The position numbers and the translations under genes were made by a program. From Azorinus chamasolen (taxonomy: Eukaryota > Mollusca > Bivalvia > Cardiida > Solecurtidae): a stretch of DNA of 64,000 bases. The notes below the pieces were generated by a model that was not told where the DNA came from, did no database searches, and was given only the letters and a program-made list of their open reading frames with translations. Of this stretch, positions 30,880-40,809 are shown one piece after another; the first letter of the stretch is position 1, and every line of letters starts with the position of its first letter. Where the stretch lies: NCBI GenBank assembly GCA_963576725.1, contig OY755252.1:27114722-27178721 (forward strand), given 5' to 3'.

Positions 30880-31074
30880 GCAAACAGAGCAGACCCTGAT
30901 CAGATGGCTCTTATTGGAACTGTCTGATCTGGGTCTACTCTGTTTGCAAATGCAAGAAATTGGGTTTATATGAAGGAAAGGGAGGGTTAAATGTTTTCAC
31001 TAATCATAGGGTTATACCCAGCTAGCCTTGGATTGGAAATCTACTTTGATACATGATAGGAGGTTTGTATACGC

Positions 31075-31100
31075 TAATTATTATTATTATTATTATTATA
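31075..31100. repeat. ATT microsatellite, 3' tail of the LINE
   Basis: Uninterrupted ATT repeats at the 3' terminus of the reverse-strand LINE; short tandem repeats replace poly-A in this clade. Confidence 0.8.
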
Positions 31101-31372
31101 CCATATTTATATAGCACTCTTTTCATATCTAAATACGTTCAAAAGTGCTTTACAATTAAAACATTTATACATACTAAAGCAGAAATTAAAGAAAATATAA
31201 GATATGCAATAGAAATAAAAACATAATAAACAAAACAAAAACATTTACAGTGTATTTCTAAGGTATAAAAAGAACATCGCATAACTCAAAATTTAAAATC
31301 CATATGCCTAGTAAGGTATAATACAATTATGATAAGAGAATAAAGCAATGTTGATGGCATACTATTTCTATA

Positions 31373-31587
31373 GTTAAAACATGCAACCGCTGTTTGGGCT
31401 TAAAATATATATCAGCCACCATAATACTTTAAAAAGGAACGATTTTACGAGATCTTTTAAAAGATTCAAGTGTAGCTGAGTTAAAACATGCAACAGCTAT
31501 TTGGATTTAAAATATACATCAGCCACCGTATATCTTTAAAAAGAAATGAGTTTTAAGAGTTCTTTTAAAAGACTCAAGTGAAGCTGA
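31373..31587. repeat. 107-bp tandem duplication across the LINE ORF end
   Basis: Two diverged copies (31373-31479 and 31480-31587), each starting GTTAAAACATGCAAC and ending GTGAAGCTGA or GTGTAGCTGA. The upstream copy in element sense contains the stop codon at 31519-31521. The second lies wholly in the 3' UTR. Confidence 0.8.
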
Positions 31588-34500
31588 CTTCCGTATTCCC
31601 ACCGGTAGTTCATTCCACAATTTAGGAGCCGCCTTTGCAAAGCTACGATCACCATAGGTAACTGTACAGGATCTTGGTATCACGAGGGCCATAAAGTCAT
31701 TTTTTGATCTTAAATCACGCTGTGGTTTATATATCTTTAACATGTTTGTGATGTAACTTGGAGATTTGTCATTCAATGCTTTATAGGTGTGAGTCAAAAG
31801 TTTAAAGTCAATCCGGTGTTCCACTGGGAGCCAGTGAAGTTCCTTTAACACTGGTGTTATGTGGTCAAAACGAGATGTCCTGGTAATGATACGAGCTGCA
31901 ACATTTTGGACAGTCTGCAGTCTGTTCAAAGTTGTCTTTGGTAAACCACAAAGCAGGGAGTTACAATAGTCGAGTCTGGATGTAACAAGAGAATTTACTA
32001 GGGTTTTAGTAGCATCAATGGTAAGATATTTTCTGATATGGCCTATTTGTCGTAGCTGGGCATAACAAGACCTACAAACAGAATTCACCTGTTGTTCCAT
32101 GTTCATGTTGGAATCGAGGAATGCTCCTAAATTTCGAACCCACGTTGATGGTTTTATCTCAGCATGTTCAACTTTGATTTCTATGTTTGATACACGTTCT
32201 GCATTACGTTTGGAATTAAACAGTATAAGTTCTGTTTTATCTGCATTTAGTTTTAGCATATTGTGGTGCATCCAGGAGACAACATCGTTTAGACAGGCTT
32301 CCACTCGCCTTATAACTTCCATTTGTGTAGTAGTGTCAATGGGTTCAAATGATATATATAGCTGTGAGTCGTCTGCATAAAAATGATGATTAAGTCCATG
32401 GTTTCTACAAATTGCGCCTATGGGTTTTGTATACATAATATAGTTTTTTGGCCCTAACACTGATCCCTGTGGTATACTGTATTTCATGAGGACTGGCTCA
32501 GAGAGTTCTTTGTCAATGCACACAGTTTGATAGCGATCGGTGAGATAGGATGTCATCCATGCAAGCGGTGTACCACCTATTCCAAAGTCATGTTCTAGAC
32601 GTTCAAGCAGTGTGCTGTGATCAATAGTGTCGAATGCAGCGGAGAGGTCCAGTAATACGAGGACAGTAACCTTGTTTTGGTCTAGTGACTCGAGAATATC
32701 GCTTTGGACCTTGAGTAGAGCAGTCTCAGTTGAGTGAAACTTTCTATATGCCGACTGATGTTCCTCATGAAGATTGTTTATTGACAAGTGTTGTTCAACA
32801 CGTTTATCCACTACCTTCTCCAAGATCTTTGAGATAAATGGGAGATTTGACACAGGTCTGTAATTTTTAAAAGAGTTTCGATCCAGATTTGGCTTTTTCA
32901 TGAGAGGTCTGACATGTGAGATCTTAAATGCCTTTGGTACATATGCTGAGTCAAGAGACAGGTTGATAATTTTCATTAAAACTGGTAAAAGTTCATCGAG
33001 ACATAATTTTAATAACCATGTTGGTATCGGGTCTAATTCACAGGATTTATTTGGGGACTGTAATATGATTTGTTTCACCTCCTTTGATGTAGCAGGAGTA
33101 AATGTTGTCAGATTTTCTACTGGAACCGTAGCAGGTTCAACATTCGCGTAATCATGCTCAACTTGCTTTTTTGAAGATGCATTTTTCAATGGAGCCGTAT
33201 CAGATTCAGTATTCGGGTAGTCACACTCAGTTTGCGTTTTTGAAGATATGTCGCACCTAATGGCCTCTATTTTGTTAGAGAAAAAGTCAGAAAAATCCTC
33301 TGCCAGTTTCTTGGGCGATTTGAAGAAAGGTAAAACAATATCGTTTGAAGAACCTAACAGATGTTTAGTCACCTTAAACAGACTTTTCTGGTCGTGTCCA
33401 CAGGAGTTGACTTTGTCAGAATAATAATTGACTCTAGCCTGACTAAATAATTTATTGGTTTTTGCACATTGGTTTCTGTAGATTTCATGGTGAACTGTTA
33501 ATTTGGTTTTACGCCATTGTCGTTCAAGTTTACGTTTCAAATGTTTAGCAGCATGTAGATCCTCGTGAAACCACTGACAAGATGGTCTTAGTATAATAGT
33601 TTTTGTACGGAGTGGAGCATGCTTGTTGATAAGTGCTGACATCTCCTCTGTGTACAAGTTAACTAGGTCGTCAAGGTCTGTACATTCTAAAGACTGGTTG
33701 AGAATTTTTGATGTCTGGATATCGTTTTTAAAGACATCAACATTTATAGAGCGTAATCTACGAAAAGCTACAGTCTTGCTAATGGGAGCAGGTTTTGCCG
33801 CTTTGACACTGAAAGTCACTGCAAAATGATCACGTGTCAATTTTCCAGAATTATCAGAGAACCCGGGATCGCTAACTTCTATGTTAGAAACTATGTCGTC
33901 GGTATCTCTAGTGATCACGACATCTAGCGTATGTCCACCAACATGTGTGGGTTCATTGACATGTTGCCTCATACCACATGAGTCAAGACAGCTAATAAAT
34001 CGGGCAGTATCTCTATCTGTGGGAATATCTAAATGGAAATTTAAATCACCAACAATTATGATGTTTTTGTCTGTAATGGCATATCTAGACAGAAATACAG
34101 GCCATTCTTTTTCAAGAAAGTCAGTAGTTTTGAAGCCATTCTCTCGTGTTGGTGGTGGTCTATATATCACTGCTAGACGTAATGAGTAGCCATTTATAGT
34201 TATGTTACAGTCTATGAACTCAAAGTTGGAAAAATTATTATTCGTACCAGATTCTACTATATCGATATCTATAGAGGATTTGTATATAAGTGCTACACCA
34301 CCACCGCGTTTACCACAGCGAGGGACATGTTGGATCCGGTAGCCAGAGGGGACGAGTTCACTAATACATGTTTTGTCAATGGATGTTCCAAGCCACGTTT
34401 CCGTCACGGCAAGAATATCAAGATGGTTTGAAATGATATAGTCATATATAGCTAGAGTTTTGTTCTTTACAGATCTTGGGTTTAAGCAACAGACTTTTAC

Positions 34501-34989
34501 ATTAGTTTGGCCTTTCACAACATTGAAACTTGAGCGCTTAATCTTCACCAGGTTCAGATTGACAGATCTGCGTTTGGATGGATGTGAAGTGTTTGAGCCA
34601 TGTATATTTATAATGGTGGGGATCACTTCAGGCAAAGTTTGTAGGTTGTTGATATTAATCCCTTGATTTGTATCCCAAATACGTCTTACTGAACCGTTTC
34701 CCCCTCTGGTACCCCGATACCTTAAAATACCTAACTGTTTCAGTCTTGCCATAACAGTTTGGTTAGGTGTTATTGTGTCTGATTGTCCGATACTGTATAG
34801 TGCATACCTATTGTATTGTACAGTCCTTGATATACGCTCACTCATCATTCCTGAGGGCAAAATACACTCTGATTTAAAACCAATTGAATATTTAGCAATA
34901 TATTTTAGGTTAAAATCAACAAAATTCAGCATAAAAATCCCGCATAAAATCAACATATATACACTCTTGTCACATTCATACAACTTCAT
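31519..34989 (-). CDS. LINE endonuclease and reverse transcriptase, 1156 residues
   Basis: Intact single ORF. Residues 1-160: basic, uncharacterised, no zinc knuckle seen. Residues about 163-395: apurinic-type endonuclease with TETWL (Glu197), GDLNFH (314-319) and the closing DHF (387-389). Residues about 690-960: reverse transcriptase with VLVLLDLSAAFDTIDH, IPQGSVLGP and FYADDSQLY (YADD at 871-874). The C-terminal region has the RLDYCNSLL, ELHWLPVEHRIDFK and WNELP blocks typical of CR1/L2 elements; no RNase H. The intact frame suggests a young and possibly active copy. Clade assignment between CR1, L2 and Rex1 is inference. Confidence 0.92.
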   Translation of the reverse strand: MKLYECDKSVYMLILCGIFMLNFVDFNLKYIAKYSIGFKSECILPSGMMSERISRTVQYNRYALYSIGQSDTITPNQTVMARLKQLGILRYRGTRGGNGSVRRIWDTNQGININNLQTLPEVIPTIINIHGSNTSHPSKRRSVNLNLVKIKRSSFNVVKGQTNVKVCCLNPRSVKNKTLAIYDYIISNHLDILAVTETWLGTSIDKTCISELVPSGYRIQHVPRCGKRGGGVALIYKSSIDIDIVESGTNNNFSNFEFIDCNITINGYSLRLAVIYRPPPTRENGFKTTDFLEKEWPVFLSRYAITDKNIIIVGDLNFHLDIPTDRDTARFISCLDSCGMRQHVNEPTHVGGHTLDVVITRDTDDIVSNIEVSDPGFSDNSGKLTRDHFAVTFSVKAAKPAPISKTVAFRRLRSINVDVFKNDIQTSKILNQSLECTDLDDLVNLYTEEMSALINKHAPLRTKTIILRPSCQWFHEDLHAAKHLKRKLERQWRKTKLTVHHEIYRNQCAKTNKLFSQARVNYYSDKVNSCGHDQKSLFKVTKHLLGSSNDIVLPFFKSPKKLAEDFSDFFSNKIEAIRCDISSKTQTECDYPNTESDTAPLKNASSKKQVEHDYANVEPATVPVENLTTFTPATSKEVKQIILQSPNKSCELDPIPTWLLKLCLDELLPVLMKIINLSLDSAYVPKAFKISHVRPLMKKPNLDRNSFKNYRPVSNLPFISKILEKVVDKRVEQHLSINNLHEEHQSAYRKFHSTETALLKVQSDILESLDQNKVTVLVLLDLSAAFDTIDHSTLLERLEHDFGIGGTPLAWMTSYLTDRYQTVCIDKELSEPVLMKYSIPQGSVLGPKNYIMYTKPIGAICRNHGLNHHFYADDSQLYISFEPIDTTTQMEVIRRVEACLNDVVSWMHHNMLKLNADKTELILFNSKRNAERVSNIEIKVEHAEIKPSTWVRNLGAFLDSNMNMEQQVNSVCRSCYAQLRQIGHIRKYLTIDATKTLVNSLVTSRLDYCNSLLCGLPKTTLNRLQTVQNVAARIITRTSRFDHITPVLKELHWLPVEHRIDFKLLTHTYKALNDKSPSYITNMLKIYKPQRDLRSKNDFMALVIPRSCTVTYGDRSFAKAAPKLWNELPVGIRKSASLESFKRTLKTHFFLKIYGG

Positions 34990-35210
34990 GACAATTTATA
35001 GATCTGTACCAGCAGTAGATTTGCTGATAAAGTTCAAAACAATGAGAGCAAAGAAAGTGCAGCCTACACCTGGCGCAATTCTACACCGACATTAATTCTA
35101 CACCGACTAATGAAGTCTTATTGTTATAGCTTTGAAAAACAAATGCATCAATGATTTCCTGTCAGTAAGCTATTACAAGCCTTTGCCATAGGGAATCAGC
35201 CAAATGATGT

Positions 35211-35423
35211 TTACCCTTACAATAACGTTTTTCCAGAGAGGAATAGCCAATCAACCTTTAACTGTAAGAGTCCACTCCGTGCGAAAGGCTGAAATTTGCT
35301 TGGGGATTTTGAATTACAAACAGTGCAGACCCAGATCAGAGGGCTCCTAGAGGAGCCCTCTGATCTGGGTCTGCACTGTTTGCAAATGCAAGTGCATGTG
35401 TGTCCCGCATTCAAAGGGATTAA
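35211..35423 (+). repeat. MITE family J, uninterrupted reference copy
   Basis: TTACCCTTACAATAACG to CATTCAAAGGGATTAA. The hairpin at 35317-35382 has 32-bp perfect arms (CAAACAGTGCAGACCCAGAT outward) and apex GGCTCCTAGAGGAGCC. Both arms read CCCAGAT, so the usual mismatch is absent. Confidence 0.85.
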
Positions 35424-35610
35424 TGAACCCAATCCTTATGAAGCAAAACAAATAGAAAAAAACGACAAAGTTTTTCCCACTTTACCGTTTACTTAATGCT
35501 TTGAACATTATATTGTCTTCAATACTTCGTCTAATTGGTCTTGTTTCATTAACCTTTTCCTCCATGAATATTGATTAAGAATGTACTACTGTGTGAATAT
35601 TCATGGACTA

Positions 35611-35814
35611 CTTTTTAGCTCGTCTGTTTCAAAGAAATCACGAGCTATTGTCGTAACTCCGGCTCCACGTCTTCGCCGTCCGAAATCTTAACATTGACCA
35701 TAACTTCATTTCTTCATTTCTTTTTTTCATTTACAACCGTCATTTTTGGTATGCATGTTAATTTTGACAATGTCAACAGACAAGCGTTGGCACCCGCTTG
35801 CGGTGCTCTTGTTA
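35611..35814 (+). repeat. Interspersed repeat K4 (short form)
   Basis: TTTTTAGCTCGTCTGTTTC to GCTTGCGGTGCTCTTGTT, matching the first half of the copy at 4045-4521. The DR1 part is absent. Confidence 0.7.
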
Positions 35815-35825
35815 TAGATAGCTCG

Positions 35826-36071
35826 TTAATTCTGTACTCCATAAATACACCTTTCTATGCCTTTGCAGAGTACACCAAGATCAGACGGCTCCTATAGGAG
35901 CCATCTAATCAAGGTCTGCTCTGTTTGCTTATGAAATAGTGTAGATCTAATTCTACAGATTCTTTCATGATAAAGCATTCTATGGTTGATAGACTTCTTG
36001 CGATTATCATAAATATCAGGTGATTGATAATCATGATGTTATTATTCTTACTTGAATAGTCATGAAGTTAA
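35826..36071 (-). repeat. MITE family I
   Basis: TTAATTCTGTACTCCATAAAT to GTCATGAAGTTAA. Arms CCAAGATCAGACGG / CCATCTAATCAAGG, apex CTCCTATAGGAG. It shares its right TTAA with the next element. Confidence 0.85.
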
Positions 36072-36323
36072 CCCTTTCCCTCATATAAATGTGATTTCAC
36101 GCATTTGCAAACAGAGTAGACCCAGATCAGACAGCTCCTAGAGGAGCCGTCTGAATCAGGGTCTGCTCTGTTTGCTCATAGAATTTGATAGATCTGTTTC
36201 TTTGTTTTCTAAGATGTTTACAGTGTTCCACTTTCCATATTTCTTAACTATTTTGTTAATGAATATTCAGTAGGTATTAAAATGTGGCCTAAATACAGAA
36301 CAGGGAAAGGGTAAAGGGGTTAA
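36068..36323 (+). repeat. MITE family A
   Basis: Complete copy with a short duplication at its right end (GGGAAAGGGTAAAGGGGTTAA). Confidence 0.9.
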
Positions 36324-36325
36324 CA

Positions 36326-36700
36326 AAGAAATGGTTGGCTGTGACTGAAATTTCATATTCAGATCTATATTGAATTATTGATTCATCAACAAACAGAGCA
36401 GATCCTGTTCCATAAGACAGCTGTTAACCCTTTCCCTCATATTGACGACTCTGTAAAAGTCACTTTGCGAAACCATTGTGATAAATAGAGCATTTGCTCC
36501 TATAGGAGCAAATGCTCTATTTATCACAATGGTTTCAAACTACAAAAATCTAAACTTTTCCTTTTCTCTAGTTAATACTCCTTTTCGGTAGATTTATTCA
36601 AAGAGGTTGTATCTAAAAATAGCCTATGAGGGAATGGGTTAAAGATCTGGGTCGACTGTTTGCAAAGGTGCCAAATGCACTCTGTATGATGGAAAGGGTC
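36326..36700 (+). repeat. Family I element split by family B in its hairpin
   Basis: Left part to ACAAACAGAGCAGATCCTG and GACAGCTG; right part AGATCTGGGTCGACTG to GATGGAAAGGGTC; the B copy lies between them. Confidence 0.6.
36424..36642 (+). repeat. MITE family B with a perfect 68-bp palindrome
   Basis: Palindrome 36469-36536, identical in sequence to those at 9833-9900 and 25449-25516. TTAA at both ends. Confidence 0.92.
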
Positions 36701-36869
36701 ACAATAATTCCATCCGTGATGAATACTCATGGCAGACTCAACTCATTATGAATATAAATTAACGAATTTTGTTATATAATAATTATTACTTTATGGAACA
36801 AGTGAATACATTGCTATGACAAAGAGTACAGAATAAAATCTGATATATTTTATAAGCAAGTAGAGCTGA

Positions 36870-37062
36870 CCCATAGTTACACGGCTTAACCTTATCCTAC
36901 AGGAGCTATCTAATCTGATCTACCCTGTTTGGAGACGGCCGACCCTTATCACACGGCTTCTGCAGGAGCTATCTAATCTGGTCTACCCTGTTTGTAGACG
37001 GCCGACCCTTATCACACAGCTCCTGCAGGAGCTGTCAAATCTGGTCCACTCTGTTTGCAAAA
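36870..37062. repeat. Tandem triplication of a hairpin core (63-bp period)
   Basis: GACCCTTATCACACGGCTTC ... CCCTGTTTGTAGACGGCC occurs at 36941-37003, with a diverged copy before it (about 36870-36940) and a partial copy after (37004-37062). Each unit is the central palindromic module of an A/I element, amplified without the element ends. Confidence 0.75.
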
Positions 37063-37084
37063 GTGCCCTACGACTATCAAGTAA

Positions 37085-37282
37085 CCATATAGATCTACTA
37101 CACAACCTCCCTTTACTAAATCCATTGTTTAGCCTCTGCAAACAGGGTAGAAATAGATCAGACAGCTCCTGTTGTAACTGTCTGGTGAAGTTCTGCTCTG
37201 TTTGTGCTTATACATATGTTACAGATCTAATTCTCAACTATTTCCTTATTTGATATTAATATCCTTGTTTATATTTATGATA
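37085..37282 (-). repeat. Degenerate family I element
   Basis: CCTCTGCAAACAGGGTAGAAA, hairpin GATCAGACAGCTCCTGTTG / AACTGTCTGGTGAAG, then GTTACAGATCTAATTCTC. Confidence 0.5.
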
Positions 37283-37488
37283 CAACCCTTTACTTCACAA
37301 GTACGCCTTTCTATGCCTTGACCCAGATCAGATGGCTCCTGTAGGGGATATCTGATCAGGGTCTGCTCTGTTTGCTATTATGTATTAAAGAATGATTTGA
37401 TTCTACAGTTTTTGCCATGACCAAAAGTTCCTGTGATAATTAATATTCATGGTGTCATTATTTCTTGCATGAATATTCATGGAGTTAA
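37283..37488 (-). repeat. MITE family I
   Basis: CAACCCTTTACTTCACAAGTA to ATTCATGGAGTTAA. Arms CCCAGATCAGATGG / ATATCTGATCAGGG. Confidence 0.7.
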
Positions 37489-37649
37489 TTTATTAATATT
37501 TGTAATGGGTGTTACAGTCTTTCAACAGATATTCATGAAGGGAAGGGTAGCAAGATAAACATGCAAACTTGTGTTCATTACTCACCATACCTGATGTATA
37601 TGATATAACTGTCATATGATACAAAAAATACAAAATGAAGCACTCTTTA

Positions 37650-37859
37650 GCCATTACAGTGCAGGACACAAGTCACAATGTCCTTTGCAAACAGTGTAGA
37701 CCACGATGAGAGGGCTTCTAGAGGAGCCCTCTCATCAGGGTCTACACTGTTTGTTATGCTACATTTTTCTTTAGAACAATCCCTAAATATTCACCATAAG
37801 CTTGACCTGTTTGACTTTTGGAATTGTCCATTTGAAAATTCAGTGTTGTAAGGGTTAAC
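37650..37859 (-). repeat. MITE family G
   Basis: Reverse copy ending TCAGTGTTGTAAGGGTTAA. Arms GATGAGAGGGCTTCTAG / GAGGAGCCCTCTCATC. Confidence 0.8.
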
Positions 37860-38075
37860 TGTAAGCCTGCTGAGCAAACTTTTCTGTAGTAGAAAATGTC
37901 ATCGACTTCAGTTAACACAGTCGATAGATCTCGCATTTCTTTTTTAACAGCGCGTTCAGAGTATCAAACAGTTTGGATCCTGATGAGACGTCTAGTTACT
38001 CTGTGTCTCATCTGGGTCCAAACTGTTTTTGCATAGGTAAGCACTCGTCGACCTGCCACAAGCTAACGGTTCAAG
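37856..38075. repeat. MITE family H
   Basis: TTAACTGTAAGCCTGCTGAG to CAAGCTAACGGTT. Arms CAGTTTGGATCCTGATGAGA / TCTCATCTGGGTCCAAACTG, with the T/A difference. Confidence 0.8.
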
Positions 38076-38076
38076 C

Positions 38077-38312
38077 AGAGGTCCAGATAAGATGTGTAAA
38101 TTAAAACATTTTGAAGAATAACTTCTTTATTTCTCCACCAAACCCTATGTTGTGACCACTCATTAGAATCGTCTTTTTGAGACAATTCTAAAGAGTGGTC
38201 TCAACATAGGAGTTGGTGAAAGAAACGATTCTAAAGAGTGGTCTTAAGATAGGGTTTGGTGGAGAAATGACGATTTAAGTACTTGTGTATGAACGTTTAT
38301 CTCTTGTGCAGG
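38077..38312. repeat. Family C with a duplicated right arm
   Basis: GCAGAGGTCCAGATAAGATG to TTATCTCTTGTGCAG. After the first right arm (ATTCTAAAGAGTGGTCTC) a second copy follows (ATTCTAAAGAGTGGTCTT). Confidence 0.75.
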
Positions 38313-38364
38313 GCTAACTGTCAGCATGGGTAGGGCTGCTCTGTGATACATGTATATTATATGT

Positions 38365-38605
38365 TTAACCCTTTCCCTGTTCTGTGGTTGTTCCGAATTT
38401 CAATACCTACTGAATATTCATGCACAAATAGTTATAGTAAAATATGGAAGGTGAAACATTTTAGCCATTGAGAAAGTAAAGAAAGATATACCAACTTTCA
38501 TTAACAAACAGAGCAGACCCTGATCAGATGGCTCCTGTAGGGGCTACTATCTGATCTGGGTCTAAATGTGTGAAAAGGCATTATTGTAAAAAAATTAGTA
38601 ACCAT
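38365..38605 (-). repeat. MITE family A, right end lost
   Basis: TTAACCCTTTCCCTGTTCTG through the hairpin to GATCTGGGTCTAAATGTGTG; it then decays into an H-like scrap ending CCGGATCCAAGCTG. Confidence 0.75.
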
Positions 38606-38640
38606 TTTACTCACTGTCTTATCATCCGGATCCAAGCTGT

Positions 38641-38871
38641 TTAACCCTTTCCTCCATAGGCTATTTTTAGACCCAACCTCTTTGAATGAATCTACCGAAA
38701 AGGAGCATTTACTAGAGAAAAGGAAATTTTTTATCATTGTGTAGTATAGAAGCCATTGTGATAAATAGAGCATTTGCTCCTATAGGAGCAAATGCTCTAT
38801 TTATCACAATGGTTTCAAGAAGTGTCTATTACAGAGGCGTAGAAATGCGTATTTATGGAGGAAATGGTTAA
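38641..38871 (-). repeat. MITE family B
   Basis: TTAA-bounded. The palindrome is near perfect (left outer base GAAGCCATTG versus CAATGGTTTC). Confidence 0.9.
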
Positions 38872-38890
38872 TACTCTGATTTTGTTTATA

Positions 38891-39138
38891 TTAAGCACTT
38901 TACTCCATGGATATTTATGTAAGAAATAATAACATCATGAATATTAATTAGACTAATTGTAATAAAAGCACATGGATATGGGAAGCTTTGGCCTCGGCAG
39001 AAACTATAGAATCATGTGTATATTATCATAAGCAAACAGAGCAAACCCTGATCAGAAGGCTCTTGTAGGAGCTGTCTGATCTGGGTCTACTCTGTTTGCA
39101 AAGGCATAGGAAGGCATACTTATGGAATGAAGGGTTAA
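38891..39138 (+). repeat. MITE family I
   Basis: TTAAGCACTTTACTCCATGG to GGAATGAAGGGTTAA. Arms GCAAACCCTGATCAGAAGG / CTGTCTGATCTGGGTCTAC. Confidence 0.88.
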
Positions 39139-39155
39139 TTAAAGAAGCATCTACT

Positions 39156-39365
39156 TTAATCCTTTCCTCCATAGGCTGTTTTGAGACCCACCCTCTTTGA
39201 ATAAATCTACCGAAAAGAAACATCTGCTTGAGAAAATGAAAATTTTAGAATTGTGTAGTTATGAAACCATTGTGATAAATAGAGCATTTGCTCCTATGCT
39301 CTATTTATCACAATGGTTTCAAAAAGTGGCTTTTACAGAGGTGTCAATATTAGGGAATGGGTTAA
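39156..39365 (-). repeat. MITE family B, apex deleted
   Basis: The palindrome reads GAGCATTTGCTCCTATGCTC, so the inner part of the right arm is missing. Confidence 0.85.
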
Positions 39366-39497
39366 GACTTTAAGCAGACAACAATTTAACATAATTATGA
39401 CAGTTATTTAGAAAGGAAATAATGAAATATTTACGTGGGTTAAATTATTACCTTATTTATCCCAAACCTTAGGACACTCTTCAGATATAGTATTTCA

Positions 39498-39885
39498 TAC
39501 AGTTGAACCTGTCTTAACCCTTCTCTTGCTGAATTTTAAAATACATTTCTCCTTCTTTACCCATGCCCTGTTGTATAATTACATATATCTTCACTGTGTA
39601 CAAGTATTTCGCTGTGCAATCACTGCTGTGGAGTGCATTGGTTTGCACAATGAACTTGAAAATAGTGCAGAGCCTGATGAGACAGCTCCTGCAGGAGCTG
39701 TCTCATCTGGGTCTTCACTATTTACAGGTAGGTATATTGACGTGAATAGCAAGCGAAGGGTTAAGTGACCATTCATTTATTGAGCATAAGAGGGTTAAAA
39801 GCAGGTGGTTGCTTAATTAGTGCACGGCATAAGTAATGCAGAAAGCTCTTTTAATGGCAGCTTAAGACAGGTCTACTGTAGAACT
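39498..39885. repeat. Family E element split by family F
   Basis: CAGTTGAACCTGTC (to 39513), then the family F insert, then GTGACCATTCATTTATTGAGC to CAGAAAGCTCTTTTAATG. The insertion is at CTGTC-TTAA-GTG, exactly as in the element at 63002-63310. A family C scrap follows at 39888-39955. Confidence 0.7.
39514..39764 (-). repeat. MITE family F
   Basis: TTAACCCTTCTCTTGCTGAA to AATAGCAAGCGAAGGGTTAA. Arms GAGCCTGATGAGACAG / CTGTCTCATCTGGGTC, apex CTCCTGCAGGAG. Confidence 0.9.
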
Positions 39886-39957
39886 AAATTATCATTTCTC
39901 CATCAAACTCTATGTTGTGACCTCTCAATAGAATTGTCAGGAAGAGTTTAATTATCC

Positions 39958-40406
39958 AAAAGATCCAGTCTCCCTTCTCAAGCTGTCTGATCAGGGTCTG
40001 CTCTGTTGATCAGGGTCGGTTCTGTTTGCTTATAATATAATATAGATATGATTTTACAGTTTCTGCATTGGCCAAAACCTTCTGTGTTCATGTGTCATTT
40101 ATAAAAAAAAAAATGATATTCATGATATTGTTATTTCTTAACCATTGCCTCCGTAAATACGCCTTTCTATGCCTCTGTAATAACCACTTCTTGAAACCAT
40201 TGTGATAAATAGAGCATTTGCTCCTATAGGAGCAAAATGCTCTATTTATCACAATGGTTTCAAAAGTGAAAGTTACAAAATTCTAAAATTTTACTTTTCT
40301 CTAGTAAATGCTCCTTTTGGGTAGATTCATTCAAAGAGGATGGGTTTAGCTAAAAATAGCCTATGGAGGAAAGGGTTAAATTAACATTCATGGAGTATAG
40401 GATTAA
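39958..40406 (-). repeat. Family I element split by family B
   Basis: Hairpin side TCAAGCTGTCTGATCAGGGTC (with a small duplication, TGATCAGGGTCGG) to GATATTGTTATTTC; right part ACATTCATGGAGTATAGGATT. The B copy lies between them. Confidence 0.7.
40138..40379 (+). repeat. MITE family B
   Basis: TTAACCATTGCCTCCGTAAAT to GGAGGAAAGGGTTAA. The hairpin is full, with one extra A in the apex. Confidence 0.9.
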
Positions 40407-40568
40407 GTTAGAAGGACATCCATGTTGTAGCACTGAATGAGCAGTTTGATCTGGGTCTGCACTAATAAGTCTTGTCTGTCTGAATACTAAGTGTAATTAG
40501 GCAATTTCAGCCACAGTTTGTGTAGTCCATCTAATCATCTATTCAGCTGTATTTCAGCCACTGTTTGT

Positions 40569-40806
40569 ATAGCCCTTTCCCTGTTCTATGTTTATTCCAA
40601 ATTTCAAAACCTACCGAATATTCATTGACAAAACAGTTATAATGAATTATGAAAAGTGGAAAATTGTAGCCATTTTAGAAACTAAAGAAACAGATTTATC
40701 AAATTCCATAGTTTATATATTATATGCAAACACAGAAGACCCTGATCAGACGGCTCTACTCTGATTGCAAATGCGTAAAAACAGGTTTATATGAAGGAAA
40801 GGGTTA
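40569..40806 (-). repeat. MITE family A between duplicated flanks
   Basis: TAGCCCTTTCCCTGTTCTATG to AGGAAAGGGTTAG. The hairpin is reduced to GACCCTGATCAGACGG CTC. CATCTAATCATCTATTCAGC upstream (about 40532) recurs as CGTCTAATCATCTATCCAGC just downstream. Confidence 0.75.
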
Positions 40807-40809
40807 GTC

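Larger units (their letters stand above)
29494..30990 (+). repeat. Family I element with three nested insertions
   Basis: Left part TTAACCCTTTCTTTACCTG to 29608; middle GGTAATGGTAGAAATTGTAC to TATAATCTC; right part GCAAACAGAGCAGACCCTG to GAGGGTTAA. Between them sit repeat V (itself holding repeat K) and a family A copy inserted at the internal TTAA. Confidence 0.7.
31075..35095 (-). mobile_element. CR1/L2-type non-LTR retrotransposon (LINE)
   Basis: Antisense to the host gene. The 3' end is marked by an ATT trinucleotide tail (31075-31100), preceded by the ATATAGCACTC...AGTGCTTTACA sequence typical of L2-like 3' ends. A 5' leader of about 100 bp precedes the ORF. The 5' boundary is estimated; I found no clear target duplication. 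The element appears full length or nearly so. Confidence 0.82.

Noticed and set aside
32099..34666. Plus-strand ORFs opposite the LINE
   Set aside because: Antisense shadows of the 1156-residue LINE protein; no motifs of their own.
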